DNA of 64,000 nucleotides from UBA946 sp031550725. Lineage in GTDB: Bacteria; Bacillota; Clostridia; Oscillospirales; Ruminococcaceae. The stretch spans positions 36,998 through 100,997 of the forward strand of contig JAVBOH010000013.1 in the NCBI GenBank assembly GCA_031550725.1, given 5' to 3'. Of the stretch, positions 16,537-25,161 are shown piece after piece. The first letter of the stretch is position 1; the number at the start of each line of letters is the position of its first letter. The notes beneath the pieces were generated by a model. That model had not been told where the DNA came from and did no database searches. It was given only the letters and a program-made list of their open reading frames with translations. The translations under genes and the position numbers were made by a program.

Positions 16537-17551
16537 TTTCTTCAGTATTATTATCAATTTCATATTTAACATTAATGTATTCAAGAACTTCACGCATACC
16601 TAAACCACCTTGCTCCATAGGTTTCATGCAATATTCCCATATATCAGGGTGCGATTTTTGAAGTTGTTGAAAACGGTTCGGTTCTTTCTCAAGGTGACAG
16701 CCAAACCCACAATAAATACAACCAGTGCGAGTGAGTTTAGTTGTAACAAGCTTACCCTTTTCATCATGCTTTATATAGCCATATATTTCATCACAATAAG
16801 GAACATTTTTAAGTAGAATATATGACAAAACATCTTGTTCAGTCCAAAATGCCATTGGTTGAGATTTAGGAGCATAGCTATCAAAAGCATTACAGCCTGT
16901 TCTAATCCAACCTTGTCGTCTTAATTGACTTTCTATTGCCATTGTCCCAAGAATGGGCATTTTACCACTTTCACGACCAAATTTGTGAAATGGTGATTTC
17001 TTGCTGTGATAACAACATTGTGGTGATATTTTGAATGGTGCATTTAACAAATATTTGTATTTTGGAACGTTATACCTTGATAATTCACCAGTGTGAGGGT
17101 CAATATATGTACCATCTAGCATTTCTAATCTAGTTGATGTGTAATCAGAATTTTTTGCTAATCCATTTCTCACATCACAAACCCGACCTGAGATTTCTTT
17201 TGAAATGATAGGATAGCCATATTCTGAAATGATTTGCTTAAAGTTTTTTTTAGGTCTTATGGTTACAACATTTGGAATAGTTTTAACAAAGTCTTTGATT
17301 TCGGGATATTCTAATCCAGTGTCGCAAAAAACAGCTTCAATATCGGGGAATAGTTGCCTTGCAATATGCAATAAAACTGTACTATCCTTTCCACCCGAAA
17401 ACGAAACATATACTTGTCCGTCATAATATTCATACCATTCAATCAACCTTGCTATTGTTATTCCGACTTTCCTGTGCAGTGGCAAGGCTTGTAGCTCTTT
17501 TAATCGCTCTGAATCATGAATATGACCATCATTTGAATATCTGTCACTCAA
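16523..17551 (-). CDS. PAPS-reductase-family PP-loop protein
   Basis: About 342 aa. YVSFSGGKDSTVLLHIA (residues about 48-64) is the PP-loop that binds ATP/PAPS. VFCDTGLEYPEI follows, as in the PAPS reductase/adenylyltransferase family. Cysteine clusters CCYHSKKSP and CIYCGFGCHLE look like metal or Fe-S ligands, as in phage and DndC-like members and unlike classical CysH. GGAG lies nine bases before a TTG at 17551; the TTG at 17560 is too close to it. It is flanked by a C5 methyltransferase, so a role in DNA or nucleotide modification is more likely than sulfate assimilation (inference). Confidence 0.75.
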   Translation of the reverse strand: MSDRYSNDGHIHDSERLKELQALPLHRKVGITIARLIEWYEYYDGQVYVSFSGGKDSTVLLHIARQLFPDIEAVFCDTGLEYPEIKDFVKTIPNVVTIRPKKNFKQIISEYGYPIISKEISGRVCDVRNGLAKNSDYTSTRLEMLDGTYIDPHTGELSRYNVPKYKYLLNAPFKISPQCCYHSKKSPFHKFGRESGKMPILGTMAIESQLRRQGWIRTGCNAFDSYAPKSQPMAFWTEQDVLSYILLKNVPYCDEIYGYIKHDEKGKLVTTKLTRTGCIYCGFGCHLEKEPNRFQQLQKSHPDIWEYCMKPMEQGGLGMREVLEYINVKYEIDNNTEEKVTL

Positions 17552-17574
17552 TTTTGTCAACTCCTATTAAAAAA

Positions 17575-17587
17575 TGTCATTATGACA
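17575..17587. repeat. TGTCA-TTA-TGACA palindrome
   Basis: Five-base arms, between the 3' end of the C5 methyltransferase gene (17592) and the PP-loop gene. Flanking A and T runs give a terminator-like look on both strands. Confidence 0.5.
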
Positions 17588-17591
17588 CTTT

Positions 17592-18629
17592 TCATATGTT
17601 TTTTAATATATGTTCAATCACATCAACAGTCCAACCATTACCAATGCCTTTATATCGCTGATGATTTGAAACTCCTGCAGTATAATTATCGGGCAAAGTC
17701 TGACAACGCTCTGCTTCAATTGGTGTAAGTTTCCTTATGATGTAATCGCCGTCGGGTAAATCAATTTTATACAGTCCAGTTTTCGCACCACCACCACCAC
17801 CATTAGCAGATAATGCTACTGTTTTACCGTAAACAGAATAAATTCGTTCACCTTGACCACCCTTGCCAATATGTCCTATTCGGATTGGAATAGCAACCAT
17901 AGTAGCTCCAAAGCCGTCTGTTCTGACTGCATTTGCAACATCTGTTTTATAGTATTGTGCTTTAACTGTTCGTGCTTTATCTTCTAAATCATTTAGAATG
18001 ATTGGTTCAGCAATCATAGTATGCCGACATCGTTCCAAAGTATCTTTAAATGTCGCACCCTGACACCGAGTTGTGTATGTATATGCTTTTTCCTGCCATG
18101 AAGTTCCACTCTCAATAATATCTTTAAGTAAAATCCCTTTATCAATCGGCTGTTCAATCCCACTAATATTAGTCCAATAGCACCTCTTACGTTGCTGTGC
18201 AGATACTAAAGCTGAATTTATCATTACTGGTTCAACACCAAGATATTTTGATATTTCTGACTTAATATTTTTATGTATACTATAATTATTTTCATATAAA
18301 AAATACTTACATTTGCTTGTTTCTAGTGCTTCATAGTATTTCAAAAATAGCTTGAAACCTAATCCATCAGCAGTTATTTCACGATTATTTTTTGCAATAC
18401 TCCAATATGTACAAGGTGAACCACCTATTAATAAGTCATAACCCCTAAACTCACTAAAATCTGCATTAAAAACATCTCCATGCTGTTCAATTTTGGGGTA
18501 ATTATTATTTGATATTGTCATCGCATATTTATCAATTTCAAATGCTGAGTATTGTTCAACCTCAATTCCTGCACGTTCTAAAGCAACCATTCCACAAGAA
18601 ATTCCGTCAAACAAGCTTAAAACTCTCAC
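17592..18629 (-). CDS. DNA (cytosine-5) methyltransferase, phage type
   Basis: 345 aa. MRVLSLFDGISCGMVALERAG is motif I (SAM binding). EIDKYAMTISNNNYP is motif II. LIGGSPCTYWSI holds the catalytic cysteine (motif IV, SPC rather than PCQ). FLYENNYSIHK is motif VI. QRKRCYWTNI is motif VIII. IRKLTPIEAERCQTLPDNYT and GIGNGWTVDVIEHIL are motifs IX-X. The start is GTG at 18629 with AAGGAG eight bases upstream. No cognate restriction enzyme is nearby, so it is an orphan methylase that could protect the element from host restriction during transfer. Confidence 0.9.
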   Translation of the reverse strand: MRVLSLFDGISCGMVALERAGIEVEQYSAFEIDKYAMTISNNNYPKIEQHGDVFNADFSEFRGYDLLIGGSPCTYWSIAKNNREITADGLGFKLFLKYYEALETSKCKYFLYENNYSIHKNIKSEISKYLGVEPVMINSALVSAQQRKRCYWTNISGIEQPIDKGILLKDIIESGTSWQEKAYTYTTRCQGATFKDTLERCRHTMIAEPIILNDLEDKARTVKAQYYKTDVANAVRTDGFGATMVAIPIRIGHIGKGGQGERIYSVYGKTVALSANGGGGGAKTGLYKIDLPDGDYIIRKLTPIEAERCQTLPDNYTAGVSNHQRYKGIGNGWTVDVIEHILKNI

Positions 18630-18653
18630 TTACCACACTCCTTATATAAAAAG

Positions 18654-18683
18654 AAAAGTGGAAGAAATTAATCTTCCACTTTT
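18654..18683 (-). terminator. intrinsic terminator after the BspA-like gene
   Basis: AAAAGTGGAAGA / TCTTCCACTTTT twelve-base arms, followed on the minus strand by TCTTTTTATA. Confidence 0.8.
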
Positions 18684-18695
18684 CGCATAAATAAA

Positions 18696-19163
18696 TTAAT
18701 CGTTACTGATATGTACATAGATAGTTACAAGATTGCTTTCCTTTTCTGTAGTTTCAACGGAAACATATTTGCTATATGCTCTATCAGAAATATCTGTAAT
18801 AGAATCGGGAATTATAAGCTTTCTAAAACAAGCTGTTCCAAATAAGCTTTTAATTGCCACAACTGGTTTTCCGTCAATATGAGATGGAACTTTAAGAACA
18901 CCATTTACAGCACTACCTGCAACATATCCACCAAGACGAGGATTTACTTTGAAATTTTCATCATAATCAAAGCAACTTGTTATTGTTAGTTCTCCATCTT
19001 CGTTTTCACGATACGAGAAAATAACGAAGTTAATCTGTACTTCATCTTGAACAGCATATGGATTGTATTGATACTGATATGCAAAACTGCTGATTGTTGG
19101 CATTGCCGATAGGGAAAGTGCAAATGTTAGTGCGACTGAGATAGCTTTCATTGATTTTTTCAT
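18696..19163 (-). CDS. secreted protein with BspA-like repeat fragment
   Basis: 155 aa. MKKSMKAISVALTFALSLSA followed by MPTISSFAYQ is a signal peptide. The mature part contains GVLKVPSHIDGKPVVAIKSLFG and CFRKLIIPDSITDISDRAYS, which match one to two BspA-type (LRR_5) leucine-rich repeats (I.G..V..I....F...L..I..P.S...I...AF). Usual BspA proteins are far longer, so this is a minimal or truncated version. GGAGATT precedes the ATG. It has the same promoter-operator cassette as the methyltransferase upstream, so both are probably co-regulated. Role: possibly surface-exposed cargo. Confidence 0.75.
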   Translation of the reverse strand: MKKSMKAISVALTFALSLSAMPTISSFAYQYQYNPYAVQDEVQINFVIFSYRENEDGELTITSCFDYDENFKVNPRLGGYVAGSAVNGVLKVPSHIDGKPVVAIKSLFGTACFRKLIIPDSITDISDRAYSKYVSVETTEKESNLVTIYVHISND

Positions 19164-19174
19164 TGTAGAAAATC

Positions 19175-19260
19175 TCCTTTAAAATAAATAATATATTTAT
19201 AACTCTTTCGAGTTATATGCAAAAGTAATTAGAAAATAAAAAAGCAGCCGTTTATCAGCT
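19175..19260 (-). promoter_or_regulatory. terminator-promoter-operator cassette, copy 1
   Basis: On the minus strand: a short hairpin terminator (AGCTG/CGGCT then TTTTTT), CTAATTACTTTTGCATA, a TATAACTC-N4-GAGTTATA inverted repeat (19198-19217), AATATATTATTTATTTTAAA, then GGAGA of the BspA-like gene. About 60 bases match copy 2 at 20485-20575, with only the four-base loop of the palindrome clearly changed. Confidence 0.65.
19198..19217. promoter_or_regulatory. operator-like inverted repeat, copy 1
   Basis: TATAACTC-TTTC-GAGTTATA, perfect eight-base half-sites. It overlaps the expected spacer and -10 region of the promoter. Confidence 0.6.
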
Positions 19261-19271
19261 ACATAATTTAG

Positions 19272-20483
19272 TTATTGTATATTTAATTGTTTATCCAGTT
19301 CTTTTTTTATGCCATTGGCTATAAGTTCAGCTAAGTCAACAGGGACGGCATTACCAACCTGCCTATACATATCGTTAATTGCTCCAACAAATTCAAAATC
19401 CATTGGAAACGTTTGAAGCATGGCACACTCTCTCACAGTTAATCGTCGCATTTTATTTACATGAATCTCCGGTTGAGTTGCAGTAATAGTGTCTGATGGT
19501 CTATTCCAATTTGTTATTCTTAGAGATTGCTCAAATTTAATTTCTTTCTCAACTAAAGTTGTGACAACTTTGTCATATGTATCATCAAATTTCAAGAATT
19601 TTTTTAGTTTCCACCAATCGTTCGGTTTTGGAATACACCCCGAATTATTATCCTTGCGAAACCAATGTCCGGCTGTAAATGAATATCCAAAATATTTATC
19701 AATATTTGAAATCGACAAACCTGATTCAGCTCTCCAAAACTTTAAATAATCACATATTTCATGTTGATTAACTTCTTCTGCTCTTTCCCAAAAAGTATCT
19801 GCAACATTAGTTGAAGCAATGTGATTATATAATATTGTTCCATCATTAAGTTGTATGGGATTTTGAGTTATATTAACATTGCTTAAAAAACCAATTGTAT
19901 CACTTACTGTAGGAGTTCTTTTTAATCCATTCACTGGTACATCAATGTAGTGCGTTCTTAAGGGGAAAATATTATTGCAATTTATTCTGTTTCCTAGAAT
20001 TATCACACGTTCCCTCATTTGTGGAATACCATATTCGGCAGAGTTAAGTAATTCGTAATTAACTTGATAACCAAGACTTTCAAAATCATTTATTATCATT
20101 TCAATTACTTTACCATTCTCCATCGATAGAATACCCTTAACATTTTCAGCGACAAAAAACTTTGGTTGTTTATCCGATATAACACGAAGTAATTGCTTGT
20201 ATAAATAATTCCTCTTGTCTTTCATTGAACGTTTGGCATTGGCTATGGAAAATCCTTGACATGGAAACCCACCAATTATTAAATCTGCATTATTTGGTAT
20301 TTCATCATTTGATATGTTACAGATATCTCCGTAAATAATGTGAGAACCAATATTTTTTTTATAGGTTGCAACAGCATTTTTAGAAAAGTCATTTGCCCAA
20401 ATTACCTCAAATCCTGCATTAATAAATCCTAAATCCATTCCACCTGCACCTGAAAATAAAGAAATAATTTTGTATCTATTCAT
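19272..20483 (-). CDS. DNA (cytosine-5) methyltransferase
   Basis: 403 aa from the ATG at 20483. KIISLFSGAGGMDLGFINAG is motif I, WANDFSKNAVATY motif II, LIIGGFPCQGFSIANAK motif IV with the catalytic cysteine, FFVAENVKGIL motif VI, PQMRERVIILGNR motif VIII. A target-recognition region of about 170 residues follows. RRLTVRECAMLQTFP and YRQVGNAVPVDLAELI are motifs IX and X. All ten core motifs are present, so it should be active. The start was chosen for the GGAGA site six bases upstream; the longer frame runs into the promoter. No restriction partner is seen. It shares its promoter/operator cassette with the BspA-like gene. Confidence 0.9.
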   Translation of the reverse strand: MNRYKIISLFSGAGGMDLGFINAGFEVIWANDFSKNAVATYKKNIGSHIIYGDICNISNDEIPNNADLIIGGFPCQGFSIANAKRSMKDKRNYLYKQLLRVISDKQPKFFVAENVKGILSMENGKVIEMIINDFESLGYQVNYELLNSAEYGIPQMRERVIILGNRINCNNIFPLRTHYIDVPVNGLKRTPTVSDTIGFLSNVNITQNPIQLNDGTILYNHIASTNVADTFWERAEEVNQHEICDYLKFWRAESGLSISNIDKYFGYSFTAGHWFRKDNNSGCIPKPNDWWKLKKFLKFDDTYDKVVTTLVEKEIKFEQSLRITNWNRPSDTITATQPEIHVNKMRRLTVRECAMLQTFPMDFEFVGAINDMYRQVGNAVPVDLAELIANGIKKELDKQLNIQ

Positions 20484-20484
20484 G

Positions 20485-20575
20485 AATCTCCTTTTAAAAT
20501 AAATAATATATTTATAACTCAAATGAGTTATATGCAAAAGTAATTAGTATATAAAAAAACAGCCATAATTAGCTG
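20485..20575 (-). promoter_or_regulatory. terminator-promoter-operator cassette, copy 2
   Basis: Same layout as copy 1: CAGC/GCTG hairpin and T-run, CTAATTACTTTTGCATA, TATAACTC-N4-GAGTTATA palindrome at 20513-20532, AT-rich tract, AAAGGAGATT of the C5 methyltransferase. Confidence 0.65.
20513..20532. promoter_or_regulatory. operator-like inverted repeat, copy 2
   Basis: TATAACTC-AAAT-GAGTTATA. Half-sites are identical to copy 1 while the central four bases differ, so the inverted repeat itself is conserved. Confidence 0.6.
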
Positions 20576-20608
20576 CTTTTAATTGCTGTATTTAGTTGTG
20601 ATTTATAT

Positions 20609-20635
20609 AATTCTGTGTCATAATGACACAGAATT
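20609..20635. terminator. long GTGTCA palindrome after the PcfJ gene
   Basis: AATTCTGTGTCA-TAA-TGACACAGAATT: twelve-base perfect arms, two bases after the stop of the PcfJ-like gene. It is the longest member of the GTGTCA/TGACAC palindrome set. It has no T-run, so it may be a protein-binding or RNA-processing site rather than a simple terminator. Confidence 0.55.
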
Positions 20636-20636
20636 A

Positions 20637-21968
20637 CTAATTGAGTTTCATGTATTTTTTAATAGCTATTTCAGATGAATTAGCAACACAATCCTTGACA
20701 TATTGTAATGTTTCATCTTTGCATGGACGATTGTGCGATTTATAGCATTGATTTACATAGATTGAATACTTACTATTTCTACTTTTTTTAAAACGGACTT
20801 CTATAGTAAGATGTTCATCATCAATATCAGCAGTATAGACTACGCACAATCCTATATTTATCTTATTTACATAGCCACCAACACAATTATGATTTCTCTT
20901 TCCCTCGAATTCGAGAGACTTTTTTGTTTTTAACAGAATAAATTCTTTAGGTAATTTTAGATATTTTAGAGGTGTTGCAGGTATGACAAGTTTCTTTCCA
21001 TAATTCATCTTTTTAGTTATTCTGTCAGCCAATTGTTCATGGTAAGTAATAATTTTCTTTTTACCTGCAAGTATATCAATTGGCTCTTTAAGGGTCATGG
21101 AGAAATCTATATAATCATTTAAAACATCACCATTTATAGATAAATTTCTTTTTGTTTGAATATACCATTTGAAATAATCACAAGCAATTTTTCGTTTATT
21201 ATTTTTGTTAGGTACAAGAGAAAAATCAATATCATTTGTATCGGTAAACAAAGATGGTATTTGTTCGGACTTAATATAATTCTTTGCACAACAAGCTGCA
21301 TATGTCCTATTAAACGATAATTTATTTACACTCTTGGGTAATGTAATATTAAATTGCTTTTCAAAATACTCTTTTTTATTGTGGTAATTTGCAATTTCAT
21401 TTAATTTAATTGGTGGGAAGAAATCTTCTGAAAAAAAATCTTTCCATATCTTAGAGCTTTCAGAAAAAAGCGATAAGATATGTTTGCGTATTTGAATAGG
21501 TGCATACTTCAAATCAGAAACTGTCGTAGGATAGTAACCTTTATTCCGACCTACAGTGAAAAAGTCATTGCAATTATAAATAAAAATCTTTCTTTTTACT
21601 TGTTGCCAAGATAGCCACCATGTATTAGATTTTTTTAAATCGATATTTACCCCATTTGTCGGCGAATAAAATTCTATTATAATATACTTTGTTCCATCAT
21701 CTTTTAATTTTAAAGATATACGAATTTTTTGCCCTGTTTCTTTTAGTGATAACTTGATGTATTCTAAACATTTATTTTGCTGTATACTATTTACCATTTC
21801 ATTTAATTCATGCAATTCATAGGGTAAAATATCTATAACAACTTCATTAGCATAAACTACATCTTTTCTAATATTTAGTGAGTTGTCAAAAAGTTTAATT
21901 AGTGAATTATAGAAACTTTCGCAGAATTGTTCCTTGCAAGTCACTTGAACCTCCATTCTTTGATACAA
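20637..21968 (-). CDS. PcfJ-domain protein
   Basis: 443 aa. The C-terminal third has FILLKTKKSLEFEGKRNHNC followed by VGGYVNKINIG, LTIEVRFKKSRNSKYSIYVNQ and NRPCKDETLQYVKDCV, the conserved core of PcfJ proteins of conjugative plasmids and ICEs. The N-terminal two thirds are basic and helical with no known motif. The start is TTG at 21968, with AGAGG nine bases upstream; the later ATG lacks a good site. PcfJ function is unknown; genes of this family travel with conjugation modules. It precedes the C5 methyltransferase and is separated from it by a long palindrome. Confidence 0.8.
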   Translation of the reverse strand: MYQRMEVQVTCKEQFCESFYNSLIKLFDNSLNIRKDVVYANEVVIDILPYELHELNEMVNSIQQNKCLEYIKLSLKETGQKIRISLKLKDDGTKYIIIEFYSPTNGVNIDLKKSNTWWLSWQQVKRKIFIYNCNDFFTVGRNKGYYPTTVSDLKYAPIQIRKHILSLFSESSKIWKDFFSEDFFPPIKLNEIANYHNKKEYFEKQFNITLPKSVNKLSFNRTYAACCAKNYIKSEQIPSLFTDTNDIDFSLVPNKNNKRKIACDYFKWYIQTKRNLSINGDVLNDYIDFSMTLKEPIDILAGKKKIITYHEQLADRITKKMNYGKKLVIPATPLKYLKLPKEFILLKTKKSLEFEGKRNHNCVGGYVNKINIGLCVVYTADIDDEHLTIEVRFKKSRNSKYSIYVNQCYKSHNRPCKDETLQYVKDCVANSSEIAIKKYMKLN

Positions 21969-21990
21969 TCTTTATAACCTCTTTTATTGA

Positions 21991-22542
21991 TTATTTCAAA
22001 GGTTTATTATATTTAGTTAATTCCCGAAATACTATGTCTTTAGGCAAAAAGTTGTGACAAAAATATGCACTTCCAAAGTGTGGACTACCTTTTGCTTTAT
22101 TGAAATCTTGCCTTGTGAAATAACCTATTCTTGAATCAAAAACCAACAATTCTAAGCCAGTTTTGAATAATTTATATCTTTCCTGTGATTGAATGCTACT
22201 CACTGGTAATAGAATTGCAAATGGTTTATTTAATTCATATAGCCTTTTTAGTATCTTATCCTTTTTTGAAAAAGGTGGATTGCTGATGATTATGTCATAA
22301 TGTTCTGTTGGCTCATATTCAAAAAAGTCTTGATTATCTTTTAACGATGAACGGAGAACAGTATATCCATTCGTAGTGAATGTACGATAAAACGCACTCC
22401 ATTCCTCATCAAAAGGACACCAAATCACTTTATCCTTGCCGATAAATTCAAGTAATGGTTCAACTGCATAAAACGGTGTGTAAACTTCATCACCCTTTAT
22501 TGATTTTGTTGATTGTAAATAAGCTTTGTTCATCACTCGCAT
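21991..22542 (-). CDS. N6-adenine DNA methyltransferase-like protein
   Basis: 183 aa. DIIISNPPFSKKDKILK holds the NPPF catalytic motif. The N-terminus has KGDEVYTPFYAVEPLLEFI, as in phage and ICE methylases that sit on their own. The C-terminus has GYFTRQDFNKAKGSPHFGSAYFCH. It lacks an obvious FxGxG SAM loop, so the SAM-binding half may be reduced and activity is uncertain. It overlaps the end of the 82-aa gene by about ten bases, so translation is coupled. The start could be 22542 or 22533. Confidence 0.7.
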   Translation of the reverse strand: MRVMNKAYLQSTKSIKGDEVYTPFYAVEPLLEFIGKDKVIWCPFDEEWSAFYRTFTTNGYTVLRSSLKDNQDFFEYEPTEHYDIIISNPPFSKKDKILKRLYELNKPFAILLPVSSIQSQERYKLFKTGLELLVFDSRIGYFTRQDFNKAKGSPHFGSAYFCHNFLPKDIVFRELTKYNKPLK

Positions 22543-22781
22543 ATCTCTGTTGAAAAACCATGTTGCTCAAGCCATTTTTTTGAATGAATTTTTTGCTCGA
22601 GCGTAGATGACTGGAGATGCAAAATAGCTTTATGAACTCCACCCCAAAAGTCGAATTTTGATGATGGAATAGGAATACAATATCTACACGCATACTCCCT
22701 GATTTTTTCCTCATCAAGCGATAAAAGAACTTCATCACGCTCTTTGCAGAATTGTTCAAGTTGTTTCTCTTGTTTTGTCAT
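22533..22781 (-). CDS. hypothetical ICE protein, 82 aa
   Basis: 82 aa, starting MTKQEKQLEQFCKERDEVLL, with KIREYACRYCIPIPSSKFDFWGGVHKAILHL in the middle. It is charged and probably helical and soluble. I recognise it only as a type of small protein often placed between topoisomerase and methylase genes in Clostridial ICEs. It overlaps the next gene. No function assigned. Confidence 0.6.
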   Translation of the reverse strand: MTKQEKQLEQFCKERDEVLLSLDEEKIREYACRYCIPIPSSKFDFWGGVHKAILHLQSSTLEQKIHSKKWLEQHGFSTEICE

Positions 22782-22799
22782 TTTATTTCTTTGTCCTTT

Positions 22800-23018
22800 T
22801 TACTCAAGTTTAATTTGCTCATGTTCATAAGCAAGTTCATCATCATGAATTAATGAAACATATTTGCGAATATATTTCAAACCCATATCAGCAGCTGAGT
22901 TGTTTAATTCGTTATAATCTTTACTCACTTCACCAAAGTTGTAACCTTTAAAATTATTAATATAATCAAGAAACTCCTTAACTTCACTGTCCAAACCTTG
23001 TATCTGCAATTTAATCAT
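22800..23018 (-). CDS. small ICE protein, DUF3970-like
   Basis: 72 aa from the ATG at 23018 with GGAGG upstream. MIKLQIQGLDSEVKEFLDYI is a beta-alpha start similar to DUF3970-type small proteins (a tentative match). The C-terminus YIRKYVSLIHDDE is a likely second helix-strand pair. It directly follows topB and is probably part of that operon. A longer upstream start overlaps the AGTGTCA palindrome and is less likely. Confidence 0.55.
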   Translation of the reverse strand: MIKLQIQGLDSEVKEFLDYINNFKGYNFGEVSKDYNELNNSAADMGLKYIRKYVSLIHDDELAYEHEQIKLE

Positions 23019-23037
23019 ATTTACCTCCAAATTTGCG

Positions 23038-23054
23038 AGTGTCATTCTGACACT
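23038..23054. repeat. AGTGTCA-TTC-TGACACT palindrome
   Basis: Seven-base perfect arms between topB and the small downstream gene. It is the reverse complement of the 602-618 element. Confidence 0.6.
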
Positions 23055-23056
23055 TT

Positions 23057-25144
23057 TTATTTTTTGTCAAATTCCACTGAGAATTTAGCATAATCACCAC
23101 TTGTGTCAAGAGCAATATATCCATCAAATGTGTTACCTGATTTAGCTGTAATGTCCTTGCAGAATGTTTTGCCATTTGTAAGAAAGTCAACTACCATTTT
23201 TTCAGTAAGCTTTACGCCTTTCCATTCAAAGAACTTTTCTTCAAATCGGATTGAGATTTTACACTCCTTATTCTCGCAGAAATAACCAAATTTACCACAA
23301 ATGACATCACTGCCACATTTCGGACATTTTCCAAATGTTTTTTTAGTAGATGGAAATAAATCCTTACAATCATCAGGAATTGAAGTTGTATTTTTTACGA
23401 GAGAAGTAACATATTCAGATATTTCATTCATGAATTTTTCGGGTGAATATTGTCCCTTTTCCATTTGTTGCAGCTTGGTTTCCCACTCAACAGTAAGCAT
23501 AGGGGATTTTAAACGCTCATTAGCAGCTTTAACGTTCTTTTTGCCATAATCAGTCGGGATTAACTGCTTTTTCTTGCGTTCTATATAACCCGAAACAACA
23601 AGCTTTTCAATGGCTGCTGCTCTTGTTGCAGGAGTGCCTAAACCTTTCTTCTCGACATCTTCATCAGTGTCATAAAGGCTGTTTCCTGCTGTTTCCATTG
23701 CTGATAAAAGAGTGTCTTCTGTATATGGTTTTGGTGGACTTGTCCAGTGTTCGACTATTGAAGCTTTAATATTGTCAAATGACTGATTTTCAGATAAATT
23801 AGGAACAGTGCGTTCCTCTTTTTCGTCTTCGTCAACATCACCTTTTAATCCCTTTTGGATTTCATCATAAACAGCTCTCCAACCACGCTCAATATCATTT
23901 TTACCAGTTACTTTAAAATTGGTATCACTGCATTGGAGTGTAGCAGAAATAGCTTCATATTTGTATGTATCACTAACTGCACATAATAATCTTGCAGATA
24001 TAAGGTTTAAAATATTTCTTCTTGTTTCAGGAATTTCATCTAAATTCTTTTCTTCAATGAGTTTTGTTGGCAACAATGCGTGATGGTCGGACACCTTACT
24101 ATTATTAATGTTTGGTGATATATTCGGAGAAAAAGAAATATTTTTTGCAAAGGGTAGGTAATTACAGGCAATTTCAAATACTTCTGTTGCTGTTTCTTCC
24201 ATATCCTCAGTGATATAACTGCTGTCAGTTCGAGGATATGTTATAAGTTTTGATTCATACAATGTTTGAGCATAGTCAAGGGTTTGCTTTGCAGTGTAAC
24301 CGAATTTTCGATTGGCTTCACGTTGTAAAGTCGTTAAATCATATAATTTTGGTGGTTTCTGATTTTTATTCTCTTTCTTCACTGATTGAACTGTTGCCGA
24401 TGAGCCATTACAGGAGTTCATAATCTTATCGGCATTATCCTTATCATTAATGCGTTCAGATGTCGCTATAAATTCACCACAATCAATTTCAATAGTAAAA
24501 TACTTTTCTTTAGTGAAATTCTTGTTCTTATCATCACGTTCATTAATCATTTGAAGAATTGGGGTCATTACTCTGCCATAACTAAGCGTTTTCTTGCCAG
24601 TGATAGGATTTACAGGATAACCATACAGATTTGTATAAAGTCGTGACATATTCATTCCAACAATCCAGTCAGCTTTTGCTCTACAAAATCCTGCATTGTA
24701 TAAATCATCATAATGGCTGCTGTCTTTCATATTTAAAAGAGCATTTTTGATTGCACTTTCTTCAAGAGATGAAGTCCAAAGTCTTTTTATTGGTTTTTTG
24801 CAACCGATTTTATTATAAACATATCGGAATATGCATTCACCCTCTCTACCTGCATCAGTGGCACATACAACCTCTGTCACACGCTTATCTTTCATCAAAG
24901 TGGATAACACTTTATATTGTGCTTTTTTTGAACTATCAATCTCAAAAATCCAATCTTTGGGGAGTATTGGTAATGTAAGTTTATCTCCATATGCTTTCGG
25001 TTCTGAGAGTTCCACGATATGACCTAAACACCACGAAACTATGTATTTATCATTCTCATAATAACCATTCTGTTTCTTCATTCCACCTATTACAGAACAA
25101 ATAGTCTGCCCAACGGCAGGTTTTTCAGCGACAATCAGCTGCAT
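23057..25144 (-). CDS. topB: DNA topoisomerase III (type IA)
   Basis: 695 aa. The N-terminal TOPRIM has LIVAEKPAVGQTICSVIGG and VVCATDAGREGECIFRYVY. The active-site region has ESKLITYPRTDSSYI with the catalytic tyrosine (about residue 310). ESAIKNALLNM, GRVMTPILQMI and KKGLGTPATRAAAIEKLV are further type IA signatures. A C-terminal zinc-ribbon-like segment has CPKCGSDVICGKFGYFC. Relaxation and decatenation during ICE replication and transfer is the likely role; TopB/TraE is a usual member of this ICE class. The ATG at 25144 is chosen because GAGGTT lies upstream. Confidence 0.92.
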   Translation of the reverse strand: MQLIVAEKPAVGQTICSVIGGMKKQNGYYENDKYIVSWCLGHIVELSEPKAYGDKLTLPILPKDWIFEIDSSKKAQYKVLSTLMKDKRVTEVVCATDAGREGECIFRYVYNKIGCKKPIKRLWTSSLEESAIKNALLNMKDSSHYDDLYNAGFCRAKADWIVGMNMSRLYTNLYGYPVNPITGKKTLSYGRVMTPILQMINERDDKNKNFTKEKYFTIEIDCGEFIATSERINDKDNADKIMNSCNGSSATVQSVKKENKNQKPPKLYDLTTLQREANRKFGYTAKQTLDYAQTLYESKLITYPRTDSSYITEDMEETATEVFEIACNYLPFAKNISFSPNISPNINNSKVSDHHALLPTKLIEEKNLDEIPETRRNILNLISARLLCAVSDTYKYEAISATLQCSDTNFKVTGKNDIERGWRAVYDEIQKGLKGDVDEDEKEERTVPNLSENQSFDNIKASIVEHWTSPPKPYTEDTLLSAMETAGNSLYDTDEDVEKKGLGTPATRAAAIEKLVVSGYIERKKKQLIPTDYGKKNVKAANERLKSPMLTVEWETKLQQMEKGQYSPEKFMNEISEYVTSLVKNTTSIPDDCKDLFPSTKKTFGKCPKCGSDVICGKFGYFCENKECKISIRFEEKFFEWKGVKLTEKMVVDFLTNGKTFCKDITAKSGNTFDGYIALDTSGDYAKFSVEFDKK

Positions 25145-25161
25145 TTTAATCAACCTCTCTT

